Source: Verrucomicrobiota bacterium
GTDB taxonomy: Bacteria; Verrucomicrobiota; Verrucomicrobiia; Limisphaerales; UBA1096
DNA length: 17,969 bases
Reading direction: 5' to 3'
Assembly (NCBI GenBank): GCA_030747575.1
Contig: JASLKI010000388.1
Location: 1 to 17,969, forward strand
Position 1 is the stretch's first letter, and each line of letters opens with the position of its first letter. A program made the translations under genes and the position numbers. The notes beneath the pieces are model-generated. The model did not search any database and was not told the origin of the DNA. It saw nothing but the letters and a program-made list of their open reading frames with translations. Of this stretch, positions 1 through 6,106 are shown in pieces.

Positions 1-707
1 TCGCGCTGATCGGTGACCTGCACCGCCACCACGTCGTGCCGGCGGTTGGCCTGTCGCAGCGCCGTGGCCGACGTCTGCGCGAGAGTCTCCGAGAGAACCA
101 CCTGCCGACGCAGATGCGCGTCCATCGCCCTTCGGCTCGGACTCGTCTGCCCTAGAAAATCAGATACGCAGACGGTAATCGCCTTGCGCGGCACCACGCG
201 ACCGAGAAATTCCAGCGCACCGTTCAAGTCGGTGCCGCGGTTTTCTGGCTCGAAAAACAGAATCTCGCGGATCACACGCAGCACGTGGAAGCGGCCCTTC
301 CTCGGCGGCACAAATTTTTCAACCTTGTCTGTAAACAGGATCAGCCCAACCTTGTCGTTGTTACGAATGGCGGAAAAAGCCAGCACCGAGGTCAACTCGG
401 CGGCGATCTCGCGCTTGGTTTGCTCCACCGAACCAAAGAAGCCGGATCCGCTCAGGTCCACCAGCAGCATCAGCGTCAACTCGCGCTCCTCCGAGTACAC
501 CTTGACGAACGGCTGATTCATCCGGGCGGTGACGTTCCAGTCAATCGACCGGATCTCGTCGCCAGGCGTGTACTCGCGCACCTCCTCGAAGTGCAACCCC
601 TGCCCCTTGAACGCGCTGTGGTACTGCCCCGCCAACGTCTCGGTGACGAGTCGCTTGGTGCGAATCTCGATTTGCCGGATTTTTTTGAGAATCTCCCTTG
701 GAATCAT
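1..707 (-). CDS. DUF58 / von Willebrand A-like protein (C-terminus beyond window)
   Basis: The first 235 residues are present and the 3' end lies beyond base 1. The protein carries the DUF58 signature GDEIRSIDWNVTAR (residues 49-62). A vWA-like fold follows with a MIDAS motif DLSGS (D84, S86, S88), a threonine in RGTDLNGAL, and a later aspartate in VSDF. DUF58 proteins usually accompany MoxR-type AAA+ ATPases and vWA membrane proteins in complexes thought to assist maturation of other proteins; that is family knowledge, and no MoxR gene is visible here. I chose the ATG at 705-707, which lies 24 bases after the lnt stop, so the two genes are probably co-transcribed. No strong Shine-Dalgarno site is visible. 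There is no signal peptide at this end, consistent with a cytoplasmic N-terminus. The family call is firm; the biological role is not known. Confidence 0.88.
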   Translation of the reverse strand, partial: MIPREILKKIRQIEIRTKRLVTETLAGQYHSAFKGQGLHFEEVREYTPGDEIRSIDWNVTARMNQPFVKVYSEERELTLMLLVDLSGSGFFGSVEQTKREIAAELTSVLAFSAIRNNDKVGLILFTDKVEKFVPPRKGRFHVLRVIREILFFEPENRGTDLNGALEFLGRVVPRKAITVCVSDFLGQTSPSRRAMDAHLRRQVVLSETLAQTSATALRQANRRHDVVAVQVTDQR

Positions 708-731
708 AACGGCGCGAACGCGGCCCGCAGC

Positions 732-2426
732 TTAACTGATTCGCCCTCCGGTGTAGAGCCTCCGCTTGGCGCGAACCCCAGTCACGAGCAGCACCAAGCC
801 AAAACAGGACCAGCCAAAAACATCGCCGTACCGGTTGTAAACCGTCCGGCCAAGCGGTTGGCCAAGCCGCACCTCGAACGACACAAACCCGGCTCCGTAA
901 ATATCGCCGCTCTCCTGCCCGTAAAACTGCTGTACTTGGCCAAGCGGGCCGATCCAGCACGTCAACCCGTTGTTAGCACAGCGGACCAGCGGCACGCCGT
1001 TTTCCACCGCGCGAAAGACGGCGTTGGCCGCGTGCTGCCACTGCTCTGGTCCGGTGCCAAACCAGCCGTCGTTGGTCAAGTTCACCAGCAAGTCTGTCTC
1101 CGGCGACACGTGCTCGCGGCCGCCGTGCGGGAACGAGTCCTCGAAACAGATCAACGGCGCGATCGTGTGTTCGCCCTCCGGCAGCGTGAATTGCACCGGC
1201 TCCGTCCCGGCGGAAAAACTGCCGCCGATCGGCGACAAATATTTCATGAACGGCAGCGCCTTCTCGAACGGGATGTACTCGCCAAACATGACCAGCCGCC
1301 GCTTGCGATAGCTCGGCAACTGCAGGCCGTCAGGCGTCAGAAAAACGGCGCTGTTGAAATAGCGGACTTCGCCCGCACTCCGCTCGATATCATCCGCGCC
1401 GAAGAGCAGCGTCACGCTGCTCGAGTTCACCATGTCAAAAACCTCCGGCCATCGCTCCGGCGAAATCGGCACGCAAGCCTCGGGCCAAATCAGCAAATCC
1501 GGCTTGGAGGCCAACGCCAGCCGCGACAGCTCCAGCACCTTGGCCAAGCGCTCGTCGCCGGTGCCGCTTTGCCAAATCAACTGCTGCGGGATGCTCGGTT
1601 GCACCAGCGCAACGGCCAACTTGTTCGCCTGCGGCGGCACTTTGGCGACACGAAAAAAGCCCCAGCCAAAAACCAATCCAAGGGCCAGCAACGGCAGGGC
1701 CACATCGGCCGTCCACGACCAAGGGTTAGCGGGCGAGCGGCGGATTTGCAGTACGGCGAACAGCAGGCTCACTGACACCCACACCACAAAAAACGACACG
1801 CCGTACACGCCGGCCACCGAGGCGATTTGGATCAGCGGCAGGTTTTCAAACTGGCTGACCCCGAGAAAGTTCCACGGGTAGCCGCCAAGCACCCGCGCCT
1901 GCAACATCTCCAATCCCACCCAGGCTGCGGCTGCGTACAGTCCAAAGCCAAGGCGCCGAAACCACGGCCACTGCAGCTTGGTCAAGCCGTCCCGCAGCCA
2001 CCCACCGCAAAGCCACGCCCAAGCCACGGGATAGAGCGCCGAATAAAAACTGAGCGCCAGCCAGCCGCTAATCGCCCCGGCAGTGTGAGGCATGTTCAGC
2101 AGGAACCGCAGCGAAACCAACCGAAAGACCACAGCCGCAACAAAGGCCAGGCCGAACAAGCGCCACCGCTGCTCCCCAGCAACGACCGCCAGCCAGGCGC
2201 CCGGTACAAGCCAGGCGAGGGCAAGCCAGCGCGGCTCTGGGAAAGCCAACGCCAACGCCAGCCCTACCATCACCGCCAGCAGCCAACGCGCTTGGCCAAG
2301 TTGTTTTGCCTCGATCAACGCCGGGAGATTGCCCGACGATAAATGCTGAGTCGAGCGCCCGGCTTTTGGCTTGCGAACTGCCCGCGCTGCCGTCACCGTC
2401 CGCGCCACGATGTCTCGCGCAATCAC
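732..2426 (-). CDS. lnt: Apolipoprotein N-acyltransferase
   Basis: This inner-membrane enzyme performs the last step of lipoprotein maturation, transferring an acyl chain from a phospholipid to the N-terminal cysteine of apolipoproteins. Numbering from 2426, several membrane helices fill residues about 47-260, followed by a nitrilase-like periplasmic domain. The catalytic triad is visible: E316 in WPEA, K375 in YRKRRLVMFGEY, and C427 in LICFED. A final helix lies near the C-terminus. At 564 residues it is somewhat longer than usual (about 500-540) because of a charged N-terminal extension. The start is uncertain. The codon at 2426 is GTG and overlaps the divergent ThuA-like gene. In-frame GTG codons follow at residues 7 and 11, and TTG at residue 37 (2318), which would leave a short cytoplasmic leader. 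Function is confident; the start is not. Confidence 0.95.
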   Translation of the reverse strand: MIARDIVARTVTAARAVRKPKAGRSTQHLSSGNLPALIEAKQLGQARWLLAVMVGLALALAFPEPRWLALAWLVPGAWLAVVAGEQRWRLFGLAFVAAVVFRLVSLRFLLNMPHTAGAISGWLALSFYSALYPVAWAWLCGGWLRDGLTKLQWPWFRRLGFGLYAAAAWVGLEMLQARVLGGYPWNFLGVSQFENLPLIQIASVAGVYGVSFFVVWVSVSLLFAVLQIRRSPANPWSWTADVALPLLALGLVFGWGFFRVAKVPPQANKLAVALVQPSIPQQLIWQSGTGDERLAKVLELSRLALASKPDLLIWPEACVPISPERWPEVFDMVNSSSVTLLFGADDIERSAGEVRYFNSAVFLTPDGLQLPSYRKRRLVMFGEYIPFEKALPFMKYLSPIGGSFSAGTEPVQFTLPEGEHTIAPLICFEDSFPHGGREHVSPETDLLVNLTNDGWFGTGPEQWQHAANAVFRAVENGVPLVRCANNGLTCWIGPLGQVQQFYGQESGDIYGAGFVSFEVRLGQPLGRTVYNRYGDVFGWSCFGLVLLVTGVRAKRRLYTGGRIS

Positions 2427-3369
2427 TCCCCAAAAATGGATCGCCGCCGCGCTGTTTCTCGCCGCAGTGGCTAGCCCGGCGTTTGCTGAAAAAATCTCAG
2501 TACTGTTCGTCGATGGTCAGAACAACCACAACTGGAAAGCCATGACGCCGTACATGAAGGCGCAGATGAAAAAAACCGGATTGTTCCAAGTGGATGTTCT
2601 TACCTCCCCACCGCGCGCCCCCCGTGCGCCGCGAAACCTGAGCGAGAGCCAAAAGGCCAATGCGGCCGAAGCCGCCAAAAAAATCCGCGAAGACTTTCAG
2701 GCCAGCTGGGATGCCTTCAGGCCAGCGTTCAAAGAATATGATGTCATCGTTAGCAACTACAACGGCGAGGAGTGGCCCAAGCCAGTGCAGCGTGCGTTAG
2801 AAAAATACATGAAAAACGGCGGGCGACTCATTGTGGTCCATGCCGCCGACAACTCGTTCCCGAACTGGCTTGAATACAACAAAATGATCGGCCTCGGCGG
2901 CTGGGGCGGACGTAACGAGAAACACGGCCCGTACGTTTACTATGGCGACGACGGCAAAATCGTCCGCAACACGCAGCCCGGCGGCGGCGGCAGCCACGGG
3001 CCGCAACACGCTTTCAAGATCGTCGTTCGCGACGGCTCGCACCCGGTCACCAAAGGCATGCCGACCGAGTGGATGCACGCGCAGGACGAACTGTACGACT
3101 CCCTCCGCGGCCCGGCCCAAAACATGAACGTGCTGGCCACCGCCTACAGCTCCAAGAGCAAGCGGCACGAGCCGATGATGATGACGATCAATTACGGCAA
3201 GGGCATCATTTTCCATACGCCAATGGGCCACGAGAACGGCAAGGCACTGCAATGCGTCGGCTTCATCGCCACGATCAACCGCGCCGCCGAGTGGCTCGCC
3301 ACCGGCAAAGTCACACAGACGCTGCCCAAAAAATTCCCTAGCGCAGACCACGTCTCGCTGGCTGACTGA
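2410..3369 (+). CDS. Secreted ThuA-like domain protein
   Basis: The protein has 319 residues. Residues 1-26 form a Sec signal peptide (basic start, hydrophobic core, cleavage after AFA), so it is exported. The mature part is a ThuA-like fold, a class I glutamine-amidotransferase-like Rossmann domain: KISVLFVDGQNNHNW opens it, GGRLIVVHAADNSF and a Gly-rich stretch with HGP lie in the middle, and GKGIIFHTPMGHE lies near the end. ThuA was named for trehalose utilisation. In Planctomycetes and Verrucomicrobia such secreted proteins are numerous and are presumed to act on sugars, but the reaction is unknown. A TTG at 2371 is in frame, but the ATG at 2410 begins the signal peptide cleanly and is preferred. 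It is the first gene of a plus-strand run; the cyclophilin gene starts 13 bases after its stop. Confidence 0.88.
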   Translation: MSRAITPQKWIAAALFLAAVASPAFAEKISVLFVDGQNNHNWKAMTPYMKAQMKKTGLFQVDVLTSPPRAPRAPRNLSESQKANAAEAAKKIREDFQASWDAFRPAFKEYDVIVSNYNGEEWPKPVQRALEKYMKNGGRLIVVHAADNSFPNWLEYNKMIGLGGWGGRNEKHGPYVYYGDDGKIVRNTQPGGGGSHGPQHAFKIVVRDGSHPVTKGMPTEWMHAQDELYDSLRGPAQNMNVLATAYSSKSKRHEPMMMTINYGKGIIFHTPMGHENGKALQCVGFIATINRAAEWLATGKVTQTLPKKFPSADHVSLAD

Positions 3370-3382
3370 TATTGAATTCGAC

Positions 3383-3892
3383 ATGTCCGAAAACAAAAAT
3401 CCAACCGCAACAATCGAAACCACTAAGGGGGAAATGAGCATCGAGCTTTGGGCCGATGTCGCCCCCGGCACGGTGGAAAACTTCACCAAGCTTGCCAACG
3501 ACGGCTTTTACGACGGCACCTGCTTTCACCGCATCATGGCCGGGTTCATGATCCAGGGCGGCGACCCGCAAACCAAGGACGACTCACTCGAGAACCTTTG
3601 GGGCACCGGCGATCCCGGCTACAAAATCAAGGCCGAGTTCAACGACCGGCCTCACGTTCGCGGTGTCATCTCAATGGCCCGCTCGGCTGATCCCGACTCT
3701 GCCGGCAGCCAGTTTTTCGTCTGCCTCGATGACGCCGATTTCCTCAACGGCCAATACACCGCCTTTGGCCAATTGAGCGCCGGCGACGAAGCACTGGGCG
3801 ACATCGGCGATACACCGGTCGGCCCAAGCGGCAGCGGCGAGAACAGCAAGCCAGTGGAACGCGTCGAGGTCACCAGCATCCGCGTGGCCTGA
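3383..3892 (+). CDS. Cyclophilin-type peptidyl-prolyl cis-trans isomerase
   Basis: This 169-residue, single-domain cyclophilin catalyses cis-trans isomerisation of Xaa-Pro bonds. Landmarks include the catalytic arginine R50 in FHRIMAGFMIQGGD (residues 48-61), Q58, SQFF at 109-112, and FLNGQYTAFG at 120-129. There is no signal peptide, so a cytoplasmic location is expected. The length matches small bacterial PpiB-like enzymes. The ATG lies 13 bases after the ThuA-like stop, which suggests co-transcription, although no clear Shine-Dalgarno site precedes it. An acidic insertion (residues 64-79, with DDSLENLWGTGDPGY) is typical of bacterial forms that hold a larger loop before the GYKIKAEF strand. 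I am confident of the family; the physiological clients are unknown. Confidence 0.96.
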   Translation: MSENKNPTATIETTKGEMSIELWADVAPGTVENFTKLANDGFYDGTCFHRIMAGFMIQGGDPQTKDDSLENLWGTGDPGYKIKAEFNDRPHVRGVISMARSADPDSAGSQFFVCLDDADFLNGQYTAFGQLSAGDEALGDIGDTPVGPSGSGENSKPVERVEVTSIRVA

Positions 3893-3916
3893 ACTGGGCA
3901 AGCGCTGCCCCGCCGC

Positions 3917-4129
3917 GTGAGCCAACCCAATGACAACGCCGACTTGGCCAAGTTGCTGACCACGATGGGGTGCCCCGAGGCTAAGGCCGGCGAGATGGCG
4001 GCGCAGTTGGCCAAGCGCTCCGGGCAACTAGCTGTTGAGCGAAACATCCCGCACAACGAAGCCAAGGCACACCTGCTCAGCCTCATGCGACAAGGCTGGG
4101 CCGCGAAGGAACAAAACGATGTCGATTAA
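3917..4129 (+). CDS. Small protein of unknown function (70 aa)
   Basis: I do not recognise a family. The protein is predicted to be mostly helical and soluble, with no signal peptide or membrane segment, a single cysteine (MGCPEAKAGEMAAQLAKR), and a C-terminal helix (NEAKAHLLSLMRQG). It starts with GTG at 3917, 24 bases after the cyclophilin stop; the next in-frame ATG (codon 17) would remove the first helix. Its stop overlaps the Nudix start by 11 bases, so translation is probably coupled, and the Nudix Shine-Dalgarno sequence lies within its last codons. Two near or exact copies of the TTGGCCAA palindrome lie in this short gene (3943-3952 and 4006-4015) and supply two of its LAK tripeptides. 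The tight packing and GC-rich third positions argue that it is real. Confidence 0.68.
   Translation: MSQPNDNADLAKLLTTMGCPEAKAGEMAAQLAKRSGQLAVERNIPHNEAKAHLLSLMRQGWAAKEQNDVD
4106..4110 (+). promoter_or_regulatory. Shine-Dalgarno site fixing the Nudix gene start
   Basis: AAGGA lies 8 bases before the ATG at 4119. It settles the Nudix start against an in-frame upstream start at 4035, whose first 28 residues are low-complexity read-through of the preceding small gene. Confidence 0.75.
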
Positions 4130-4682
4130 AAATTCGGAACTGACTCCCTGGCCGCTGAAGGAGAGCCGCAGCGCCGGCGACTACAAAATTTTCAAGGTGC
4201 GCTCCGACCGCCGCACATCGCCGCGCACTGGCAAAGAGCACGAGTTTTTTGTGATCGAGACGGTGGACTGGTGCAACGTCATCGCCCTGACACGGGACAA
4301 TCAACTGGTGATGGTTGAGCAATATCGGCAGGGAACCAACCTCATCGAGTTGGAAATGCCGGGCGGCATGATCGATCCCGGCGAAGGCCCGCTGGAAACG
4401 GCGGCGCGCGAGTTGCGCGAGGAAACCGGCTACGCCGGCGACATACCCGAGAGCGGAGGATTCGTATACCCCAACCCGGCGATCATGAACAACAAGGTGC
4501 ACACGGTCGTCATCCGCAACGCCATAGCCAAACACGACACCCAACTCGACGCCGGTGAGGACCTGCTAACCCGGCTCGTGCCGCTAGTGGAGATCCCCAA
4601 GCTGATCAGCGATGGCACCATCAGCCACTCGCTGATGGTCGCCGCGCTCTGCCGATTCCAGATAGCGGAAAACGGCGGTTAA
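4119..4682 (+). CDS. Nudix hydrolase, ADP-ribose pyrophosphatase type
   Basis: The 187-residue protein carries a complete Nudix box, GX5EX7REUXEEXGU, spanning G83-Y105 with the metal-binding REXXEE at R97-E102. Upstream, VEQYRQGTNLIELEMPGG is characteristic of the ADP-ribose/nucleoside-diphosphate-sugar pyrophosphatase branch (NudF-like), which hydrolyses ADP-ribose to AMP and ribose 5-phosphate. The exact substrate cannot be read from sequence. The ATG overlaps the preceding small gene by 11 bases. Its TAA overlaps the stop of the converging minus-strand gene (shared TTAA at 4679-4682), which leaves no room for a terminator between them. The protein should be cytoplasmic. Confidence 0.93.
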   Translation: MSIKNSELTPWPLKESRSAGDYKIFKVRSDRRTSPRTGKEHEFFVIETVDWCNVIALTRDNQLVMVEQYRQGTNLIELEMPGGMIDPGEGPLETAARELREETGYAGDIPESGGFVYPNPAIMNNKVHTVVIRNAIAKHDTQLDAGEDLLTRLVPLVEIPKLISDGTISHSLMVAALCRFQIAENGG

Positions 4683-4951
4683 GCGCGAAGCTCGTTTTTC
4701 TTTGCCTCGAGTTCGGCCTCAAGCACTTTGCGGTCGCTAGCCAACTGCTTGTTCAACTGCTCGATAGCCTCGAATTCGTCGGCCGATTCCGCCTTCGATA
4801 TCTCGCTGTTGAGGAACACCTCGCGGTCGGCGATCTTCGCCTTGAACACCTTGCTCAGCTCGGCCAACTTGGCCTTCAACTCATCACTCAACTCCTGGGT
4901 CGGAGACTCCTTCTCCAACCGTTCCATCGCCAGTTCATATGCTGATTTCAT
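4679..4951 (-). CDS. Small charged coiled-coil protein of unknown function
   Basis: This 90-residue protein is highly charged (about half E, D, K or R). Heptad-like spacing of Leu, Ile and Ala runs through almost its full length, for example ELSDELKAKLAELSKVF and EAELEAKKNELRA, so it is probably one long helix or a helical hairpin. There is no signal peptide or membrane segment. I do not recognise a named family with certainty; similar short proteins are common in Verrucomicrobia and Planctomycetes. The ATG at 4949-4951 lies 7 bases after the Rieske gene stop, indicating an operon of TPR protein, Rieske protein and this protein. Upstream in-frame sequence belongs to other genes read in the wrong frame, so I did not extend it. 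Confidence 0.75.
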   Translation of the reverse strand: MKSAYELAMERLEKESPTQELSDELKAKLAELSKVFKAKIADREVFLNSEISKAESADEFEAIEQLNKQLASDRKVLEAELEAKKNELRA

Positions 4952-4958
4952 CGTAAAA

Positions 4959-5273
4959 TTATTCAGTGAGACGGACGAACACTTCGCCGTCCTCCACCTT
5001 GGTTTCGAAGCAATCCACCTTCGCATTTGGCTTCGTCTCGCACTGGCCAGTCCGCAGGTCAAACGGCCAACCGTGCATCGGGCAGTACACTTTTCCGTTC
5101 TCGACAAAGCCCTCGCCCAGCGGGCCGCCGACGTGCGGGCAGATGCCGTCAATGGCGCACACACCGTCACCGAGTTTGAACAGGCCGACTTCGCGATCGC
5201 CGACCGTGCGCTGGATGCCGCCGTCCTTCCGCAGTTCGTCGCACGCGGCAACCCGCACAAACCCATCACTCAT
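4959..5273 (-). CDS. Rieske [2Fe-2S] ferredoxin-like protein
   Basis: The 104-residue protein is a stand-alone Rieske domain. The cluster ligands are CPH (C45, H47) and CPMH (C64, H67), separated by GGPLGEGFVENGKVY, with HGWPFDLRTG following. It resembles the ferredoxin component of aromatic-ring dioxygenases and the NirD small subunit of nitrite reductase, both cytoplasmic electron carriers. No oxygenase or reductase partner is in this window, so its redox partner is unknown. The ATG at 5271-5273 overlaps the TPR gene stop in the sequence ATGAGTGA, an 8-base overlap that suggests translational coupling. Residues preceding this ATG in the same frame are antisense to or out of frame with the TPR gene and are excluded. 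Confidence 0.92.
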   Translation of the reverse strand: MSDGFVRVAACDELRKDGGIQRTVGDREVGLFKLGDGVCAIDGICPHVGGPLGEGFVENGKVYCPMHGWPFDLRTGQCETKPNAKVDCFETKVEDGEVFVRLTE

Positions 5274-5736
5274 CGGCGCCGCCCTCCGCTTGCCCTTTGT
5301 TGCGATTCTTCCGCCACGGCATGTCGGGGAACTTGCCCGGCAGCTTGAACGACTCCGCCTTCGGCTTGGCCATTTGCAACTCGTCACCGTTTTTGTCACT
5401 TGGGGCTGCGGCCGCGCCGGGCTGTTTCCACGAGGCGATCTTCGACTGGAGCCCGTGATGCTCGGCGGCATCCTTGTTGGCGATTTTCACATAAAATAGC
5501 GAGAGGTTCGTATGCACCAACTGGTCGTTGGGGCGCAGTTTCTCAGCCTTGTGACCTTCCTCAATCGCCCGCTCGTACTGCTCCAGTCGGCACAACGCCA
5601 TACTCAGCGACATGCGGGCATCGAAGTGGTTTTCGTCCGCCGCAAGGATCGCCTCAAAGCCGTCAGCCGCCTGCCCGTACTCGCCCTGGCTGAAGGCGAA
5701 CGTGGCGTCATCAAATTGTTCCTGCAACTCGTCCAT
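5266..5736 (-). CDS. TPR-repeat protein
   Basis: This 156-residue protein has about three tetratricopeptide units (roughly residues 10-43, 37-70 and 71-104), with signatures such as FSQGEYGQAADGFEAIL and LCRLEQYERAIEEGHKAEKLRPND. A basic, low-complexity tail follows. TPRs bind other proteins; the partner is not known, but the gene is coupled to the Rieske gene. I prefer the ATG at 5734-5736. A TTG 48 bases upstream (5784) is in frame, but the extra residues contain the iterated palindrome and show no TPR homology. There is no signal peptide. The C-terminal tail (about residues 105-156) is Pro/Lys-rich and probably disordered. Confidence 0.85.
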   Translation of the reverse strand: MDELQEQFDDATFAFSQGEYGQAADGFEAILAADENHFDARMSLSMALCRLEQYERAIEEGHKAEKLRPNDQLVHTNLSLFYVKIANKDAAEHHGLQSKIASWKQPGAAAAPSDKNGDELQMAKPKAESFKLPGKFPDMPWRKNRNKGQAEGGADE

Positions 5737-5741
5737 CAAAA

Positions 5742-5759
5742 CCAAGCGCTTGGCCAAGG
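5742..5759. repeat. Composite iterated palindrome (CCAAGCGCTTGG joined to CTTGGCCAAG)
   Basis: CCAAGCGCTTGGCCAAGG contains two overlapping perfect palindromes, 5742-5753 and 5749-5758. The second is one of 11 exact CTTGGCCAAG copies in the window, at 935-944, 1539-1548, 2291-2300, 3943-3952, 5749-5758, 9603-9612, 10560-10569, 13279-13288, 15948-15957, 16883-16892 and 16944-16953. TTGGCCAA with a changed flank also occurs at 857, 3764, 4006 and 16335 (start of each 10-mer). This copy lies just upstream of the preferred TPR start, the only one of the 11 outside the coding region I chose. Confidence 0.85.
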
Positions 5760-5931
5760 TAACGGCGTCGGTGCCATACGGCAAGCGCTCGCCAAAGTTT
5801 GCTGTTCTGATTCTTCAATCATCGGATTGGCTCTTTTTATCCGTAGATGTCGCGATATGCGCGGATTGTTTATTCTTCTCATTGTCGTTTATGTTCAAGA
5901 AACAACCCGAGACAAATTAAGAATGAGGGAA

Positions 5932-5947
5932 TTGCCCTACTGGGCAA
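5932..5947. repeat. Short perfect hairpin
   Basis: TTGCCC (5932-5937) and GGGCAA (5942-5947) form a perfect 6-bp stem around a TACT loop. It directly abuts the larger inverted repeat that starts at 5947. There is no T-run on either strand that would make it a classical intrinsic terminator. Confidence 0.6.
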
Positions 5948-5987
5948 AATGAGATAGCCCGGCGCGATGCGTCTGGCTATCTCATTT
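5947..5987. repeat. Perfect 13-bp inverted repeat, possible terminator or REP-like element
   Basis: AAATGAGATAGCC (5947-5959) pairs perfectly with GGCTATCTCATTT (5975-5987). The 15-base loop holds a small inner CGC-GAT-GCG stem. Read on the minus strand it lies about 120 bases after the cytochrome/LRR stop and could form the end of that transcript, but no uridine tract follows, so it is not a standard intrinsic terminator. It could also be a remnant of a small mobile or REP-type element. No second copy is present in this window. Confidence 0.7.
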
Positions 5988-6106
5988 CGCTCCGCTGGGG
6001 TTTTGATGACTTTACACCGTTGGCCCGATAGTAGAAGAATTTCACTTCATTTGGAATTGGGGAGCTTCCAAACTCATCCGGACCTCTCGAAAAATCGTTC
6101 GCTCGT

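Larger units (their letters stand above)
5737..6106. other. Gene-free stretch with two hairpins
   Basis: No convincing gene occupies these 370 bases. The sequence is richer in A+T than its surroundings, particularly at 5800-5930. It lies downstream of the cytochrome/LRR gene and upstream of the TPR gene on the minus strand. It should therefore contain the 3' end of one transcript and the promoter of the next, but I could not pick a convincing -35/-10 pair. A plus-strand reading of about 31 codons ending at 5952 exists but has no supporting start signal. Two neighbouring inverted repeats are listed separately. Confidence 0.6.

Noticed and set aside
285..1775. Plus-strand open frame of 496 codons
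   Set aside because: It is antisense to lnt and the DUF58 gene, is rich in Arg/His/Gln/Pro as expected from a GC-rich shadow, and shows no domain, whereas the minus strand has clear family motifs.
5857..5952. Plus-strand 31-codon reading with a hydrophobic start in the gene-free stretch
   Set aside because: There is no Shine-Dalgarno site, no homology I recognise, and the frame merely continues an antisense shadow of the TPR gene.
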